Assembly (NCBI GenBank): GCA_963277665.1
Contig: OY728159.1
Location: 1,023,327,343 to 1,023,391,342, forward strand
Direction: 5' to 3'
DNA length: 64,000 nucleotides
Origin: Viscum album
Taxonomy: Eukaryota > Streptophyta > Magnoliopsida > Santalales > Viscaceae
Shown: piece by piece, positions 13,228 through 23,047 of the stretch
Layout of the letters: each line of letters begins with the position of its first letter
How positions within the stretch are numbered: position 1 is the first letter of the stretch
Notes under the pieces: model-generated
The model's input: only the letters and a program-made list of their open reading frames with translations
What the model was told of the DNA's origin: nothing
The model's database searches: none
Made by a program: the position numbers and the translations under genes

Positions 13228-13700
13228 TCTCCCACCTTATAGAATCTCATCCTCGAGAAGAAATCCCACAATTATTTAATAATCCATGTCCATGAGACTG
13301 GGTCACATATACCTTATATATACATCCCATTTCTATGTTTCATTCTTCACCTGACAATTTTTCCACAATACACAAATTATCGTCATAGTCTTTACCCGAA
13401 ACACATTCTCACTACGATCCAACACGCATATTAGATTATTCTAAAAGGATTATTTTATCTCTAGAGAAACATTATCCATTTCAATCACATGATATAGTTT
13501 GGGGTGATATAATAATATATGTGACACATGGTAAGTTTAATTCATAGTTCTATATTTTTGTGGAAGAGACAATCTGGTGCCCCACCGACCAAATTCCCTC
13601 CACCACCTCAAGGGGTCCAACGAACCATGTCCCCACAAATCCATGTCCTTGTATCATGTAGTGACCCAACCTATGTGACACCTTAAGGAATAAATGTCCC
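13228..13700 (-). pseudogene. pol: Ty3/Gypsy integrase C-terminal remnant with polypurine tract
   Basis: Read on the minus strand from 13700, the DNA encodes a recognisable integrase C-terminal region of plant Ty3/Gypsy elements. It has Phe-Leu-Lys-Val-Ser, then Phe-Val-Gly-Pro-Leu-Glu-Val-Val-Glu (about 13624-13598), then a His-x-x-Tyr-Tyr segment. Next comes Val-Leu-Asp-Arg-Ser-Glu-Asn-Val (about 13423-13400) and Val-Leu-Trp-Lys-Asn near 13363, the region before the usual acidic Trp-Glu segment. It ends at CTCGAGGATGAGATTC and a purine tract AAGGTGGGAGA (13239-13229). Several stops make it a pseudogene. The fragment is cut at 13700, where L3 LTR sequence begins; the 5' pol is missing. The closing segment strongly resembles the pre-LTR end of L1 (59405-59433), so this may be a coding relative of the LARD-like family. 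Confidence 0.85.
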
Positions 13701-13779
13701 CCCTTATAGTCTTTTTTAGGTTAAAACATGGGTACACCTAACATGTTTTAAAAAAATACATGTATGCCCTCTCTCTTTC

Positions 13780-13790
13780 CTATAAAATTC
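13780..13790 (+). promoter_or_regulatory. L3 5' LTR TATA-like box
   Basis: CTATAAAATTC followed by TACCACTT matches the position and context of CTATAAAGGCTACCACTT in the 3' LTR (32925 on). Confidence 0.55.
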
Positions 13791-14139
13791 TACCACTTAT
13801 TTATCTTCTTTTCACATCTCAAAACACATAGGATATCCAAATATAATCCCAATACACTTAACAGAATCACTCTATAATTACTTGATGCCTCTTCGTGGGT
13901 AAAAATAAATACTATTAATCCTTTTTTCAAAATCCAAAAGGAGTTAGCGATTATGAGGTAACATATTCTCCCAAGATCAATTATTTTATTTTCATTATAT
14001 ACCCCCTCAAATATATTTATTCCATACATATATAAAAATCGATTATTATTAATATAATAATACTTTTTTATAATTATTTTTATATCTAAAATAAAACAAA
14101 CATTTATCTAATGGGTATCAAACATATTGTTTACATGTA

Positions 14140-14565
14140 CGGTGAACTTTCACATGATGAAATGATGACTGTTATTTTTTTCTTTTACAATCTCCCATGG
14201 AAGAAATTATGATGTAAACTAATTAAATGTATACTAAATTATATTTATTATGTATTTAATCTTATGTAATTATTTTATAACATATATCTTTTATCTTTCA
14301 ACCTATTGTAAATACAATAATTTCGTTTGAGGATGTGTAGACTACCTCCCACTCAAAGAAATGTGATTCATTCACAGAATACATGAAATGTATAAAAAAT
14401 GTGTTTAGTGAAATTATATTATATATATGAAATAATAATTATACTTTAAATAATATATATATATATATATCTCTTTTTCCCTTGTTTCTTTCATTACAAT
14501 AATAAAAAAGGAAACATCGTTCATGCTTACGTACGGCTTACCATCTCCAATAAAGGTGTATTCCA
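14140..14565 (+). other. Three foldable blocks, L3 5' LTR
   Basis: Block 1 (about 14140-14190) has a short TTTCA/TGAAA pair. Block 2 (14326-14375) has TTTCGTTTGAG against CTCAAAGAAA: ten pairs with one bulged G. Block 3 (14513-14565) keeps the TTACGTACGGCTTACC core but its arms are decayed. Spacing is close to 190 bp. Confidence 0.65.
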
Positions 14566-16019
14566 TTTTGTAGATCTATATTATATAGATTATTATAATA
14601 AAAATAAAAATAATATATATTATATTTATATAATGTTTTAAATTCATGATGTTATGATACAAGTATAAAGACCAATTATGTAACCAATTAAGACACATGC
14701 GAAGAATAAATAAAATATTACCTGAAGTGAAACTTTAACATAGTTTGTTAACATGAAGGTAGTATAAGGTCATAATAAAACCATATATGTTATGAGATAA
14801 ATTAATATTATTTTTTGATATATTTATAATAAATTTATATTTATTATACATCGGTTTTTTATGATTACTAATAGAGTGATTGCATTAGCTAAGGTAATTT
14901 CATCTCACTTTTTATTTACTTGTGAAAGATGGTTTATTCACCACTCTTTACAACTTTGTGGTGTGTATACTTATCATTTATATATTATATCATTATTAAT
15001 AAAGAATTTATTGTTATTTTCATATCTTTTTTATGATCACTTTCTCTAACGGATTTTATGTTTCAAATTTTACCAAAATTGTAATGTAACTTCATCAAAC
15101 ATTTCCCTACATGAGACACATGCATGGTTATGCACCTATATAATTACATGATGTGTATATAATATATTTTTAATTTCATATCACTAATAAACATCTTTTA
15201 ACGATATTTTAATATTCATTTAATTTAAATTTATAAATGGGGATCATAGTTCAATAATACCATTTGGTAAGAGTTTATTGAATCAATCTATTGACTTATT
15301 GAGATTACTTATGTTTGGGCATCCTTTGATGAAGTCTAACAATCCATTTCTCAAGATCACTAGTGATTTATTTTATCTTCTATAGATTCATGATATATGA
15401 ATTTATTGTTAATATTTTATAATATTTGGTACAAAATATAGTTAAGAATGTTTTTTTAAGAATTCCCATCTTTACCCTCTCTCTGGTCAGAGGTCTGTGT
15501 TCTTTATAAACAATGATTCCTAAAAAAGATTTCCAATAATATTTTACTATGCTCATTAAATATTGAAAATCAATTTTCACTCCTTTTAGCCTTTTACCAA
15601 AATCATCTTATTACTTTATGAATGAGGAATTTTTATAACATTTTTACCATGCTAAAGGAATGTTCTTTCTAACTCATACGACTTATAGGTATTTACCTGC
15701 TGTAAATTATTTGAATACTTATTTTTGTGTATAAATGACAATTTTTAATAAAATGTTTTATAAAATATATTATCATGTATTTTTTTTTGATCCCTTTGGG
15801 AATCTAGTTTCTTTATTATATTTTGATAATCCCAATTATGATTATTTTTATTTTGTTAATCCCTAGCTGATAAATGGTTAAATACTTATTTAGGAATCTA
15901 GATATTTGTTTTCTTTAAGTATTGTTCTATTGTTCTATGTTTAAATATTAGTCTTTCAGTAACTGGATGTTTGTACACTCTAACTTAACCTATTCTGCCA
16001 ATAGAATGCTTAAACAGAA

Positions 16020-16460
16020 CAGAGCTACCGATACAGTTAATTCTACCGCTATGAGAGGGCTACCGATACAGACTAGTCACCATTACATTAAAGTCCACTA
16101 TTACAGATAATAGATACCGTTACAGAACAGAGCTACCAATACACACAAGTCCACCGATATGTTGAAGCTACTGTTATCAAAGTATGTATACCGATATATC
16201 AAAGTCTACTGATACAAGACAGACCTACAGTTACCGATACAAGACAGACTTACCGATATAGATCTACCAATACAAGACAGAGCTACCACTACCGATATAA
16301 GAAGGTTACCGTTACATCAAAGCCTACCGATAATCGAAGGTCACCGTTATGAAAAGCCTACCGATATATAGCTACTGATACAAGACAAGCTACCATTACA
16401 CATCAAGTCTACTGTTACTCAGCCCTACCATGACATCTACCTACCGATATCCAAAGCTAC
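16020..16460 (+). repeat. CTACCGATA / CTACCGTTA repeat field in 5' LTR
   Basis: Dozens of short direct words (CTACCGATA, TACCGTTAC, CCACCGATA), separated by ACAAGACAGAG or ACATCAAAG spacers, fill this part of the LTR. The 3' LTR has the same field at 26515-26960. CNGTTA words inside match the general plant MYB-binding core; binding is inferred only. Confidence 0.85.
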
Positions 16461-17270
16461 CATTCTAGAAACAGAACTTGACACTGCTTTAATTTCTTTA
16501 TTATTATTTAATCTAACCAACAGTCATATCTGGTATATTTTAATACACTGACATTTATTTAATGTGTGTTGTTGGTTGTCAGGTAACCGTACCTCGTACA
16601 TGCAAAAAGTAAATCATCTTTTTCCGGAGCTCCTGCTTTAAATAAAATAAGGATGTGCTACTGCAAACTGAGATAGATATAGACAAATAAATAGAGATAT
16701 ACATACCATGAGGTGTGATGGAAGAACAACCGAGTGTGAATGCAAAGAGACGGCTGAACTTACACGAAGAACTCATTTATCACTACATACTAGTGAAGAG
16801 ATGAGAACGAGAACATAACACAAGAACTTCATCGACTAATTTTTCTCTATATCTGAACCTGGAATTCAAGGAAGCAGATGACACTCTGTTTTCCAGACAA
16901 AAACCAGAAGAGGACTCAAAACAAATTCTGATCAATCTAAAGGAGTCCAGAGCTGCACTGCAATCACTAGAGCCATTTCTAAACTCTAAATCTTTTCCTC
17001 TATGATTTATCTTTTTACATATTGAGAAGTGTGTGTTATCTACTGTATTTTACACACACACACTGTCTCATGTACTTTAACTAGAGGATCTGTAAATCCT
17101 CACTCAAACTCTTGAATCATTTATTTTCCATTGGGATAGTGGTAAAGGTCATGCATGACCTGGACAGCTAGTTTTCTATTGTTTTTGTTCCCACGGATAA
17201 TAGTGGTATAGGTCTTGGACCTGGACAGTTGCATACTATTGTAATCCCCGATCCAGGGTGTGGATCACTT

Positions 17271-17280
17271 TTATATAAAG
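17271..17280 (+). promoter_or_regulatory. Candidate TATA box of Sirevirus-like LTR
   Basis: TTATATAAAG in the 3' third of the LTR, with TTATATAATG at the same place in the 3' copy (about 27761-27770). The start site is not confirmed. Confidence 0.45.
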
Positions 17281-17665
17281 TTTTGAGAGGACTAAGTCTC
17301 AGCTTGAGACTGAACCTCATGGTTAAACCTGTTGTGCTTATTTGTTTTCAATGTTATTTTTATTCCGCTGCAAACTACTTTAAAACCAAAACTATTTTAA
17401 ATTCACATAGATAATTAAACTCCCAAGTGTTTATATTAGTTGTAAATTAGTATGTTAGTTTCAAAAGTTAATCAATTCTACTGATTTGATTAACTGAGAA
17501 ATAATCAATCCTTTGAAAACATAACAGAACCTTTATTTTGATATCAATTCACTACAGTTTAATTCTGTGTTTTATTTGGGGGGATTTTAAGACAATGTTT
17601 TTAAACAGAAATTTTAATTGGAACTCAATTCAACCCCCTCTTGAGTGTCCACTCCGACCAACATT

Positions 17666-17676
17666 TGGTATCAGAG
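17666..17676 (+). other. Primer-binding site, initiator Met-tRNA type
   Basis: TGGTATCAGAG lies two bases after the 5' LTR end. It matches the complement of the 3' end of plant initiator Met-tRNA, the usual primer for minus-strand synthesis in Copia elements. Confidence 0.92.
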
Positions 17677-17798
17677 GGTGTTTAAAATATTTTGTACTCT
17701 GTTTTCAATTGTGATTTTAGTTGTATTTTAATGTTCTTAAAATTTCTGATACTTCTAAATTTTTATCTCTTTAAAATCCTTGCTTTTAGTAAGTTATC

Positions 17799-19240
17799 AT
17801 GGATAACAGACTTGAAGGTGTTGCTACCAATATACCACCATTTTTCAATGGCCCTAACCATGCTCAGTGGAAAATCAAGATGAAAATTCATTTAGAGAGC
17901 ATGAGTTTTGATATTTGGAGCGCTATAGAATCTAAGTATAAAATACCTAATACTATTAGATCTACTTGGAATGAAGCTACTAAGATAGCCACAATAATAA
18001 TTTTAAAGCCATGAATGCTCTGTACTGTGCTTTAGGAGATGCGGAATTTAATAGAATACCTTCATGAAAAACTTCTTATGAAATTTGGGATATCTTAGCT
18101 ATTTTTCATGATGGAACAACTAATGTTAAGGAAATGAGATTGAACACTTATACTATTAAGTATGATAATTTTAAGATGAAGCTTGATGAACCCATTTCTG
18201 ACATGCATCTCAGCTTTAATGAAATTTTCAAAACAATGATCTCTCTGGGAAAGGATGTTCTATAAAAGGAAAAAATTATAAGAATTCTGAGATGTCTACC
18301 TGAAAGATGGAGAGGAACTTCTATCTCAATTAGAGATCCGTGTGATATTGGTGAACTTCTAGTCAAGGAATTAATTGGAATGATGATGATGTATGAAGAA
18401 GAACTCAAAGTGAACAAATAATAAGAAGATGAACCATGAAAAAAGTCGGTTGTGTTCAAGACTTCAACTTCAAAGAACAAGGATAAGGAGAAGATACAAG
18501 CTATAAATGAATGTTCATGTTGTGAAGATAGTGATAGTGCTTCTGATAGTGATGCTGAGATGGCTCACATTGCTAGAAGGTTTATGAAGTTTTATAGGAA
18601 GAATATTTTTTTTCAGAAAATCAAATTACAAAAGTAAGTATGATAGCAAGGGACATTGGAAAAAGGATTGGAAGAAATCTGACAAATCAGATGAAGTTGT
18701 CTACTATGAGTGCAAAAAAAAGGACATAAAAAGCGGAATGTCCAAAGCTAAAGTATACGAAGAAATATGATTACAAGGACAGTAAGTAAAAAAAAGGCTA
18801 TGAAGGCTACTTGGAGCGCTTCTGAGGATAACTCCAGTGAATCTGAAGCCTCTGAGACTGAATCCAGAAATAAGGAAAATATGTGTTTAATGACAAAGAC
18901 TTCTGAGGTAACATCTGAAACTCGTGCTTTAAATTCATATTATTCTGGAGATGATTCTGACTCAGAAAACATGACAAAATCTGAACTGTTTGAATATTGT
19001 GATATGTTAGAAGAAACCTGTAATGAGCTGAAAGACAAATACAATGGTTTAAAGAAACAGTATGCTTTAACTGTTACACAGAAATCTGATCTTGATATTG
19101 AAATAGAAAATAATGTTCAGTTAATTAAAGATAATACTGAACTAAAATTATCTAATGATCAACTTAGGAAAGACTTAGAAATGTTTACAAATGGTAAATA
19201 TACTCTTACTCAAATTCTAGGTAAGAAAATAGCCCCTTGA
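17799..19240 (+). pseudogene. gag: Sirevirus-like gag (broken)
   Basis: Gag would form the virus-like particle. The chosen start (17799) opens with Met-Asp-Asn-Arg and soon gives Pro-Pro-Phe-Phe-Asn-Gly and a Trp-Lys-Ile-Lys-Met segment, typical of Copia gag N-termini. The frame closes at 18012-18014 and continues in other frames through 18060-18640, with several stops. A zinc-knuckle remnant lies at about 18700-18755: Tyr-Tyr-Glu-Cys, then Lys-rich, then a Gly-His-Lys-Lys and Cys-Pro-Lys read only after shifts; the first Cys appears replaced by Tyr. The C-terminal part (18767-19240) is acidic/serine-rich, then predicted coiled coil with Glu/Leu/Lys heptads, ending in Leu-Thr-Gln-Ile-Leu-Gly. 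Such an extended coiled-coil gag C-terminus is common in Sireviruses. At least one frameshift and multiple stops make it non-functional. Confidence 0.88.
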
Positions 19241-19419
19241 TACACTACTGGTATAGGATACCAACCTGAATAAATGAAAATTACAAAACTAAATTCATTC
19301 CTAAATCTGGATAGAATGTAGCTAGTTCTGGAAGTTCATATGCTTCAAATAGTTATATTCATAGTTACCAATCCAATAATGTTTATCTTTCAAAATCTGT
19401 TGATTCTAGACATTTTATG

Positions 19420-19960
19420 AGACCCATTAGACAAATATGGGTACCTAAAGTTTTGTTGGATAACCTGTCTAGACCCTAGAAAATTTGGGTACAATAATCA
19501 TTTCCTGTCTAAATCCGTTTTGTAGGGAACCTACTTAATGATATCCTGTAGAAATTCCTGGTACTAGGAAAGGGGATGTTCAAGACATATGTCAGGAGAC
19601 TTCTCATGCTTTAAAGGATTAGTCGGAGCTGATGGAGGTTTTTTCACTTTTGGTGATAATTCAAAAGGAAAAATCATCGGCTTAGGCCAAATTGGTAGCA
19701 CTGACTCAGTATTAATTTTTAAAGTTCTATTTGTTGATGGGCTTAAGTATAATCTGTTAATTATTTATAATTTATGTGATGACGGTTTTTATGTTAAATT
19801 TGAAAATGATTCTTGCAATGTTTTTAATTCTACAAATGTTTTAGTATTTTCTGCTTTAAGAAATGAAAATGTTTATGCTGTTGATTTATGTTTTTTAGCT
19901 AAGCAGAATATTACTTTTTTAAATGCTTTTCATAAAGAATCTTGGCTTTGGCACAAGAAG
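19420..19960 (+). pseudogene. pol: Copia protease and pre-integrase region (active site lost)
   Basis: Repeated Ile-Trp-Val-Pro-Lys / Lys-Ile-Trp-Val words (19430-19495) precede the aspartic protease motif, as is usual for this lineage. At 19559-19594 the motif reads Trp-Tyr-stop-Glu-Arg-Gly-Cys-Ser-Arg-His-Met-Ser: where the family has Asp-Ser-Gly, this copy has Glu-Arg-Gly after a TAG at 19565. The protease that matures Gag-Pol is therefore dead. Downstream (to about 19955) the pre-integrase domain follows, with Phe-Val-Asp-Gly-Leu-Lys-Tyr-Asn-Leu and the Trp-Leu-Trp-His segment. A one-base insertion in the AAGAAGATTAGG tract near 19955 throws the zinc-finger start out of frame. Confidence 0.88.
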
Positions 19961-20765
19961 ATTAGGACACTGCAATATACATTCACTTAGAAAACATTTT
20001 AGGAAGAACATAGTTAGAGTCCTACCCAAACCTGAATTTCCAGCAGACAAAGTTTGTAATCCCTGTCAAAAGGGAAAGCAACATAAAGTTTCATTCCAAC
20101 CAATGAATGATGTGTCAACTTCTCAACCTCTCAAGTTGGTTCAAATGGATTTATTTGGACCTTCTAGAGTTTCTAGTTTAAATGGGAAGCACTATGTCTA
20201 TGTTCTAGTAGATGACATTTCTAGATATACTTGGGTATATTTTCTAGCTCCCAAAAGGGAATCTTGTTCTTACATTGTTAAATATTCCAAATCTGTAGAG
20301 AATATTAGTGGACTTAAGATCAAAATCTTGAGAAGCGATCATGGTCGTGAGTTTGAAAATCATGAGTTTGAATCCTACTGCTCACACAATGGCTATAGTC
20401 ACAATTTCTCTGCCCCTAGGACACCCCAGCAGAATGGTGTAGTAGAAAGAAGGAATAGAACCCTGCAGGAAATTGCTAGAACCATGCTCAATGAGTATGA
20501 CCTACCTGTTTATTTTTGGGCTGAAGCTTTAATTACATCTTGTTATGTTATCAATAGAGTCTTGATCAGACCTGTTCTTAAGAAGACCCCTTATGTGTTT
20601 TGGAACCATAGGAAACCTAAGTTTAACTACTTCAGAGTTTTTGGCTACAAAGCCTTTATTCTCAACACCAAATACAATCTTGGAAAGTTTGCATCCATGA
20701 GTTATAAAGGAATTTTCCTAGGTTACTCTAATTCTAGAAAAGCCTATAGAGTTTTCAATAAATAA
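19956..20765 (+). pseudogene. pol: Copia integrase (core motifs intact, frame broken at both ends)
   Basis: Integrase inserts the cDNA into the host chromosome. Counting from the ATG at 19923 in this frame, the zinc-binding His lies at residue 16 (its partner His is in the shifted upstream frame) and Cys45/Cys48 form the Cys-x-x-Cys pair. The catalytic triad is complete: Asp76 (in Met-Asp-Leu-Phe-Gly-Pro), Asp139 (in Arg-Ser-Asp-His-Gly) and Glu175 (in Gly-Val-Val-Glu-Arg), a DD35E spacing. The frame runs to a TAA at 20763-20765, just after Tyr-Arg-Val-Phe-Asn-Lys, where an indel shifts pol into the next frame. In the intact element this would be one Gag-Pol polyprotein. Confidence 0.93.
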
Positions 20766-20769
20766 CCAA

Positions 20770-22638
20770 ATGTGTGGAGAATTTGTTCACATCAAATTTG
20801 ATGAAACTGATCCACATGAACCTAAGACATCTCTTGAAAATATTGAAGATGATCTATCTACTTTGAACCATAATGATAAGGATAGTGGACCTGTAGTAAA
20901 AACATTCAGTTATAGAAATTTCCCAGAACCTGCTTCTGTTGATTCCCAACCTATAGATGAACCTGAAATCTCTAGTCCTAACATTTCTTGACCAACATGG
21001 ACTCTAAAGAACCATACATTAAATTCTGTTTTAGGTAATTTAGATAGAGGAACATAGACTAAACCTTATCTAAGTAATCAGGTTGAACATCAAGCTTTTC
21101 TTTCACAGTTAGAACCTAAAAATATCAATTATTCTATAAATGATGAATTTTGGGTAATGTCTATGCAAGAAGAACTAAATCAATTTGAAAGAAAAAAAGT
21201 CTGGAAATTAGTAGAAAGACCTAAGGAAACCTTAACCATAGGCACAAAATTGGTGTTTACAAACAAAGTTGATGAATCTGGAAACATCATTAGAAACAAA
21301 GCTAGGCTAGTTGCACAAGGTTACAATCAAGAAGAAGGAATTGACTATGAGGAATCCTTGGCACTTGTAGCTAGATTAGAGGCTATTAGGATCTTACATG
21401 CCTATGCCTCACATATGAATTTCAAGTTATATCAAACGGATGTGAAAAGTGCTTTTATAAATGGTTTTTTTGTTGAAGATGTTTTTGTTGAACAACCACC
21501 TGTTTTTTCAAATCCTCATTTTCAAAATCATGTTTTTAAACTTTCTAAAGCTTTATATGGTTTAAAACAAGATCCAAGAGCTTGGTATGAAAGACATACA
21601 AATTTTCTTACTTCAAAATTATTTTCAAAAGGAATTGATGATCCCACTCTTTTTATAAAAAGGATTTCAAAAAAATTTTTAATAGTACAAATCTATGTTG
21701 ACGATATTATATTTGGATCTTCTAAAAATTCTTTATGTACTGATTTTACCAAGGTTATGAAAAATGTTTTTGAAATGAGCTTAATGGGAGAGCTTATGTA
21801 CTTTCTTGGATTTCAAATCTTTTAAACTAAAGATGGTTTTATTCTGAATCAAATTAAATATACTAAGAATTTATTAAAATGTTTTGGTTTGGATAGTATT
21901 AAGGAAAGTGATACACCTATGAGTACCACCTATAAATTGGATATTGATGAAACTGGTAAACCAGTTGATCAGACTAATTACAGAGGTATGATTGGGAGTT
22001 TACATTATCTTACTGCTAGTCGACCTGATATTATGTTTAGTGTATGTATATGTGCAAGATTTCAAGCTAACCCTAAAGAGTCACACTTACTTTCTGTTAA
22101 AATGATTTTCAATTATCTTAAAAATACTGTTAATTTGGGATTGTTTTACCGAAAAGGAAAATCATTTGATTTAATAAGTTATTCGGATGATGACTTTGCT
22201 GGATGCATGTTAGATAGAAAAAGCACTTCTGGAATATGTCATTTACTTGGAAAGTCCCTAGTATCTTGGTGTAGTATGAAACAGAACTCAATTGCATTAT
22301 CTACTGATGAAGCAGAGTATATAGCTGCTTGTAGCTACTATGCACAGATTCTATGGATGAATAACACTTTATTGGACTATGGATTTGATTTTAAACATGT
22401 TTCAATTAACTGTGACAACACTAGTGTGATTAACATCTCTAAGAACATTGTGTCTCACTCTATAACAAAACACATTGATGTTAGACACCACTTTTTGAGA
22501 GATCATTATCAAAGAGGTGATATAACACTTGAATTTATAGGCACTGAACTTCAATTAGCTGATATCTTCACTAAGACTTTAAGTTCAGAAATATTAAGTT
22601 TCATTAGACACAAATTAGGAATGATAACTTACCCTTAA
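20770..22638 (+). pseudogene. pol: Copia reverse transcriptase-RNase H (three in-frame stops)
   Basis: One reading frame covers the linker, RT and RNase H, broken only by stops at 20989 (TGA), about 21055 (TAG) and 21823 (TAA). Counting from the ATG at 21157, RT has Asp95 in the Gln-Thr-Asp-Val-Lys-Ser-Ala-Phe segment and the Tyr-Val-Asp-Asp box at residues 180-183. Counting from the ATG at 21889, RNase H has Asp100/Asp102 in Tyr-Ser-Asp-Asp-Asp-Phe-Ala-Gly, Glu143 in Glu-Ala-Glu-Tyr, Asp176 in Cys-Asp-Asn and Asp197 in His-Ile-Asp-Val-Arg-His. Catalytic residues all look present. The natural stop is TAA at 22636. The small number of stops fits a moderately old copy. Confidence 0.94.
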
Positions 22639-22651
22639 ACAGTTAAGGGAA

Positions 22652-22843
22652 CTCACCGTTAGGAAACCTCACTGTTAGAGAATCCTCACCTTTAGAGAAA
22701 CCTCACCGTTAGAAGACCTCACTGTTAGAAACCTCACCGTTAGAGACCTCACCGTTAGAAACCTCACCCTTAGAAACCTCACCGTTTGAGAATCCTCACC
22801 ATTAGAGAATCCTCACCATTAGAAGACCTCACTGTTAGGAGAA
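22652..22843 (+). repeat. 12-unit CTCACCGTTAGA tandem array between pol and env-like frame
   Basis: Twelve units of 15-17 bp, each CTCAC-C/T-GTTAGA plus a short variable A-rich tail, begin 14 bp after the pol stop. Five units keep CCGTT; on the other strand this is AACGG, and full units read TCTAACGGTGA. That is one base off the published M-phase activator (MSA) consensus bound by three-repeat MYB proteins. Regulatory activity is inferred. Confidence 0.93.
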
Positions 22844-22901
22844 TTTATCAGTATATCTCATGGTGTTTTAAACTTCTTTAAAGCCGATACATCGAATTTT
22901 T

Positions 22902-22913
22902 TTTATATATGAT
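22902..22913 (+). promoter_or_regulatory. Candidate internal TATA box upstream of env-like frame
   Basis: TTTATATATGAT lies about 60 bp after the tandem array and about 135 bp before the ATG at 23048. A similar stretch follows the array in the fossil element (about 1380-1430). AT-richness of the region makes chance likely. Confidence 0.3.
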
Positions 22914-23047
22914 TTATTTTATTTGTGAATCCTAAGTGATATTAAAACCCGAGTCTAGACTTCACTCAATCTTACCACGAACTCGTCTGTTCGAATACCT
23001 CCATCCTAAACCTCTCAAGCCGCAAAACCCTAAACCTCGAATCTGTA

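Larger units (their letters stand above)
13701..15787 (+). mobile_element. L3 5' LTR, left part (5' truncated)
   Basis: The sequence matches the L3 3' LTR parts: 13712-13990 aligns with 32860-33170, and 14140-14565 aligns with 44950-45425. It includes the three spaced hairpin blocks (near 14140-14190, 14326-14375 and 14513-14565). The first ~1.3 kb expected of the LTR (the equivalent of 31550-32860) is absent; antisense integrase abuts instead at about 13700, so the left edge was deleted or rearranged. The LTR is interrupted at 15787 by the Sirevirus-like element and resumes at 28153. Confidence 0.8.
15788..17663 (+). repeat. Sirevirus-like 5' LTR
   Basis: It starts TGATCCCTTTGGG (3' copy TGAACCCTTTGGG) and ends CCGACCAACA, giving TG...CA termini and a length of 1876 bp. 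It contains the CTACCGATA repeat field (16020-16460) and a TATATAAAG box (17272-17280) about 390 bp before its end. Confidence 0.92.

Noticed and set aside
15783..15787. Target duplication of the Sirevirus-like element
   Set aside because: TTTTT versus TTTAT is too low in complexity to count as proof.
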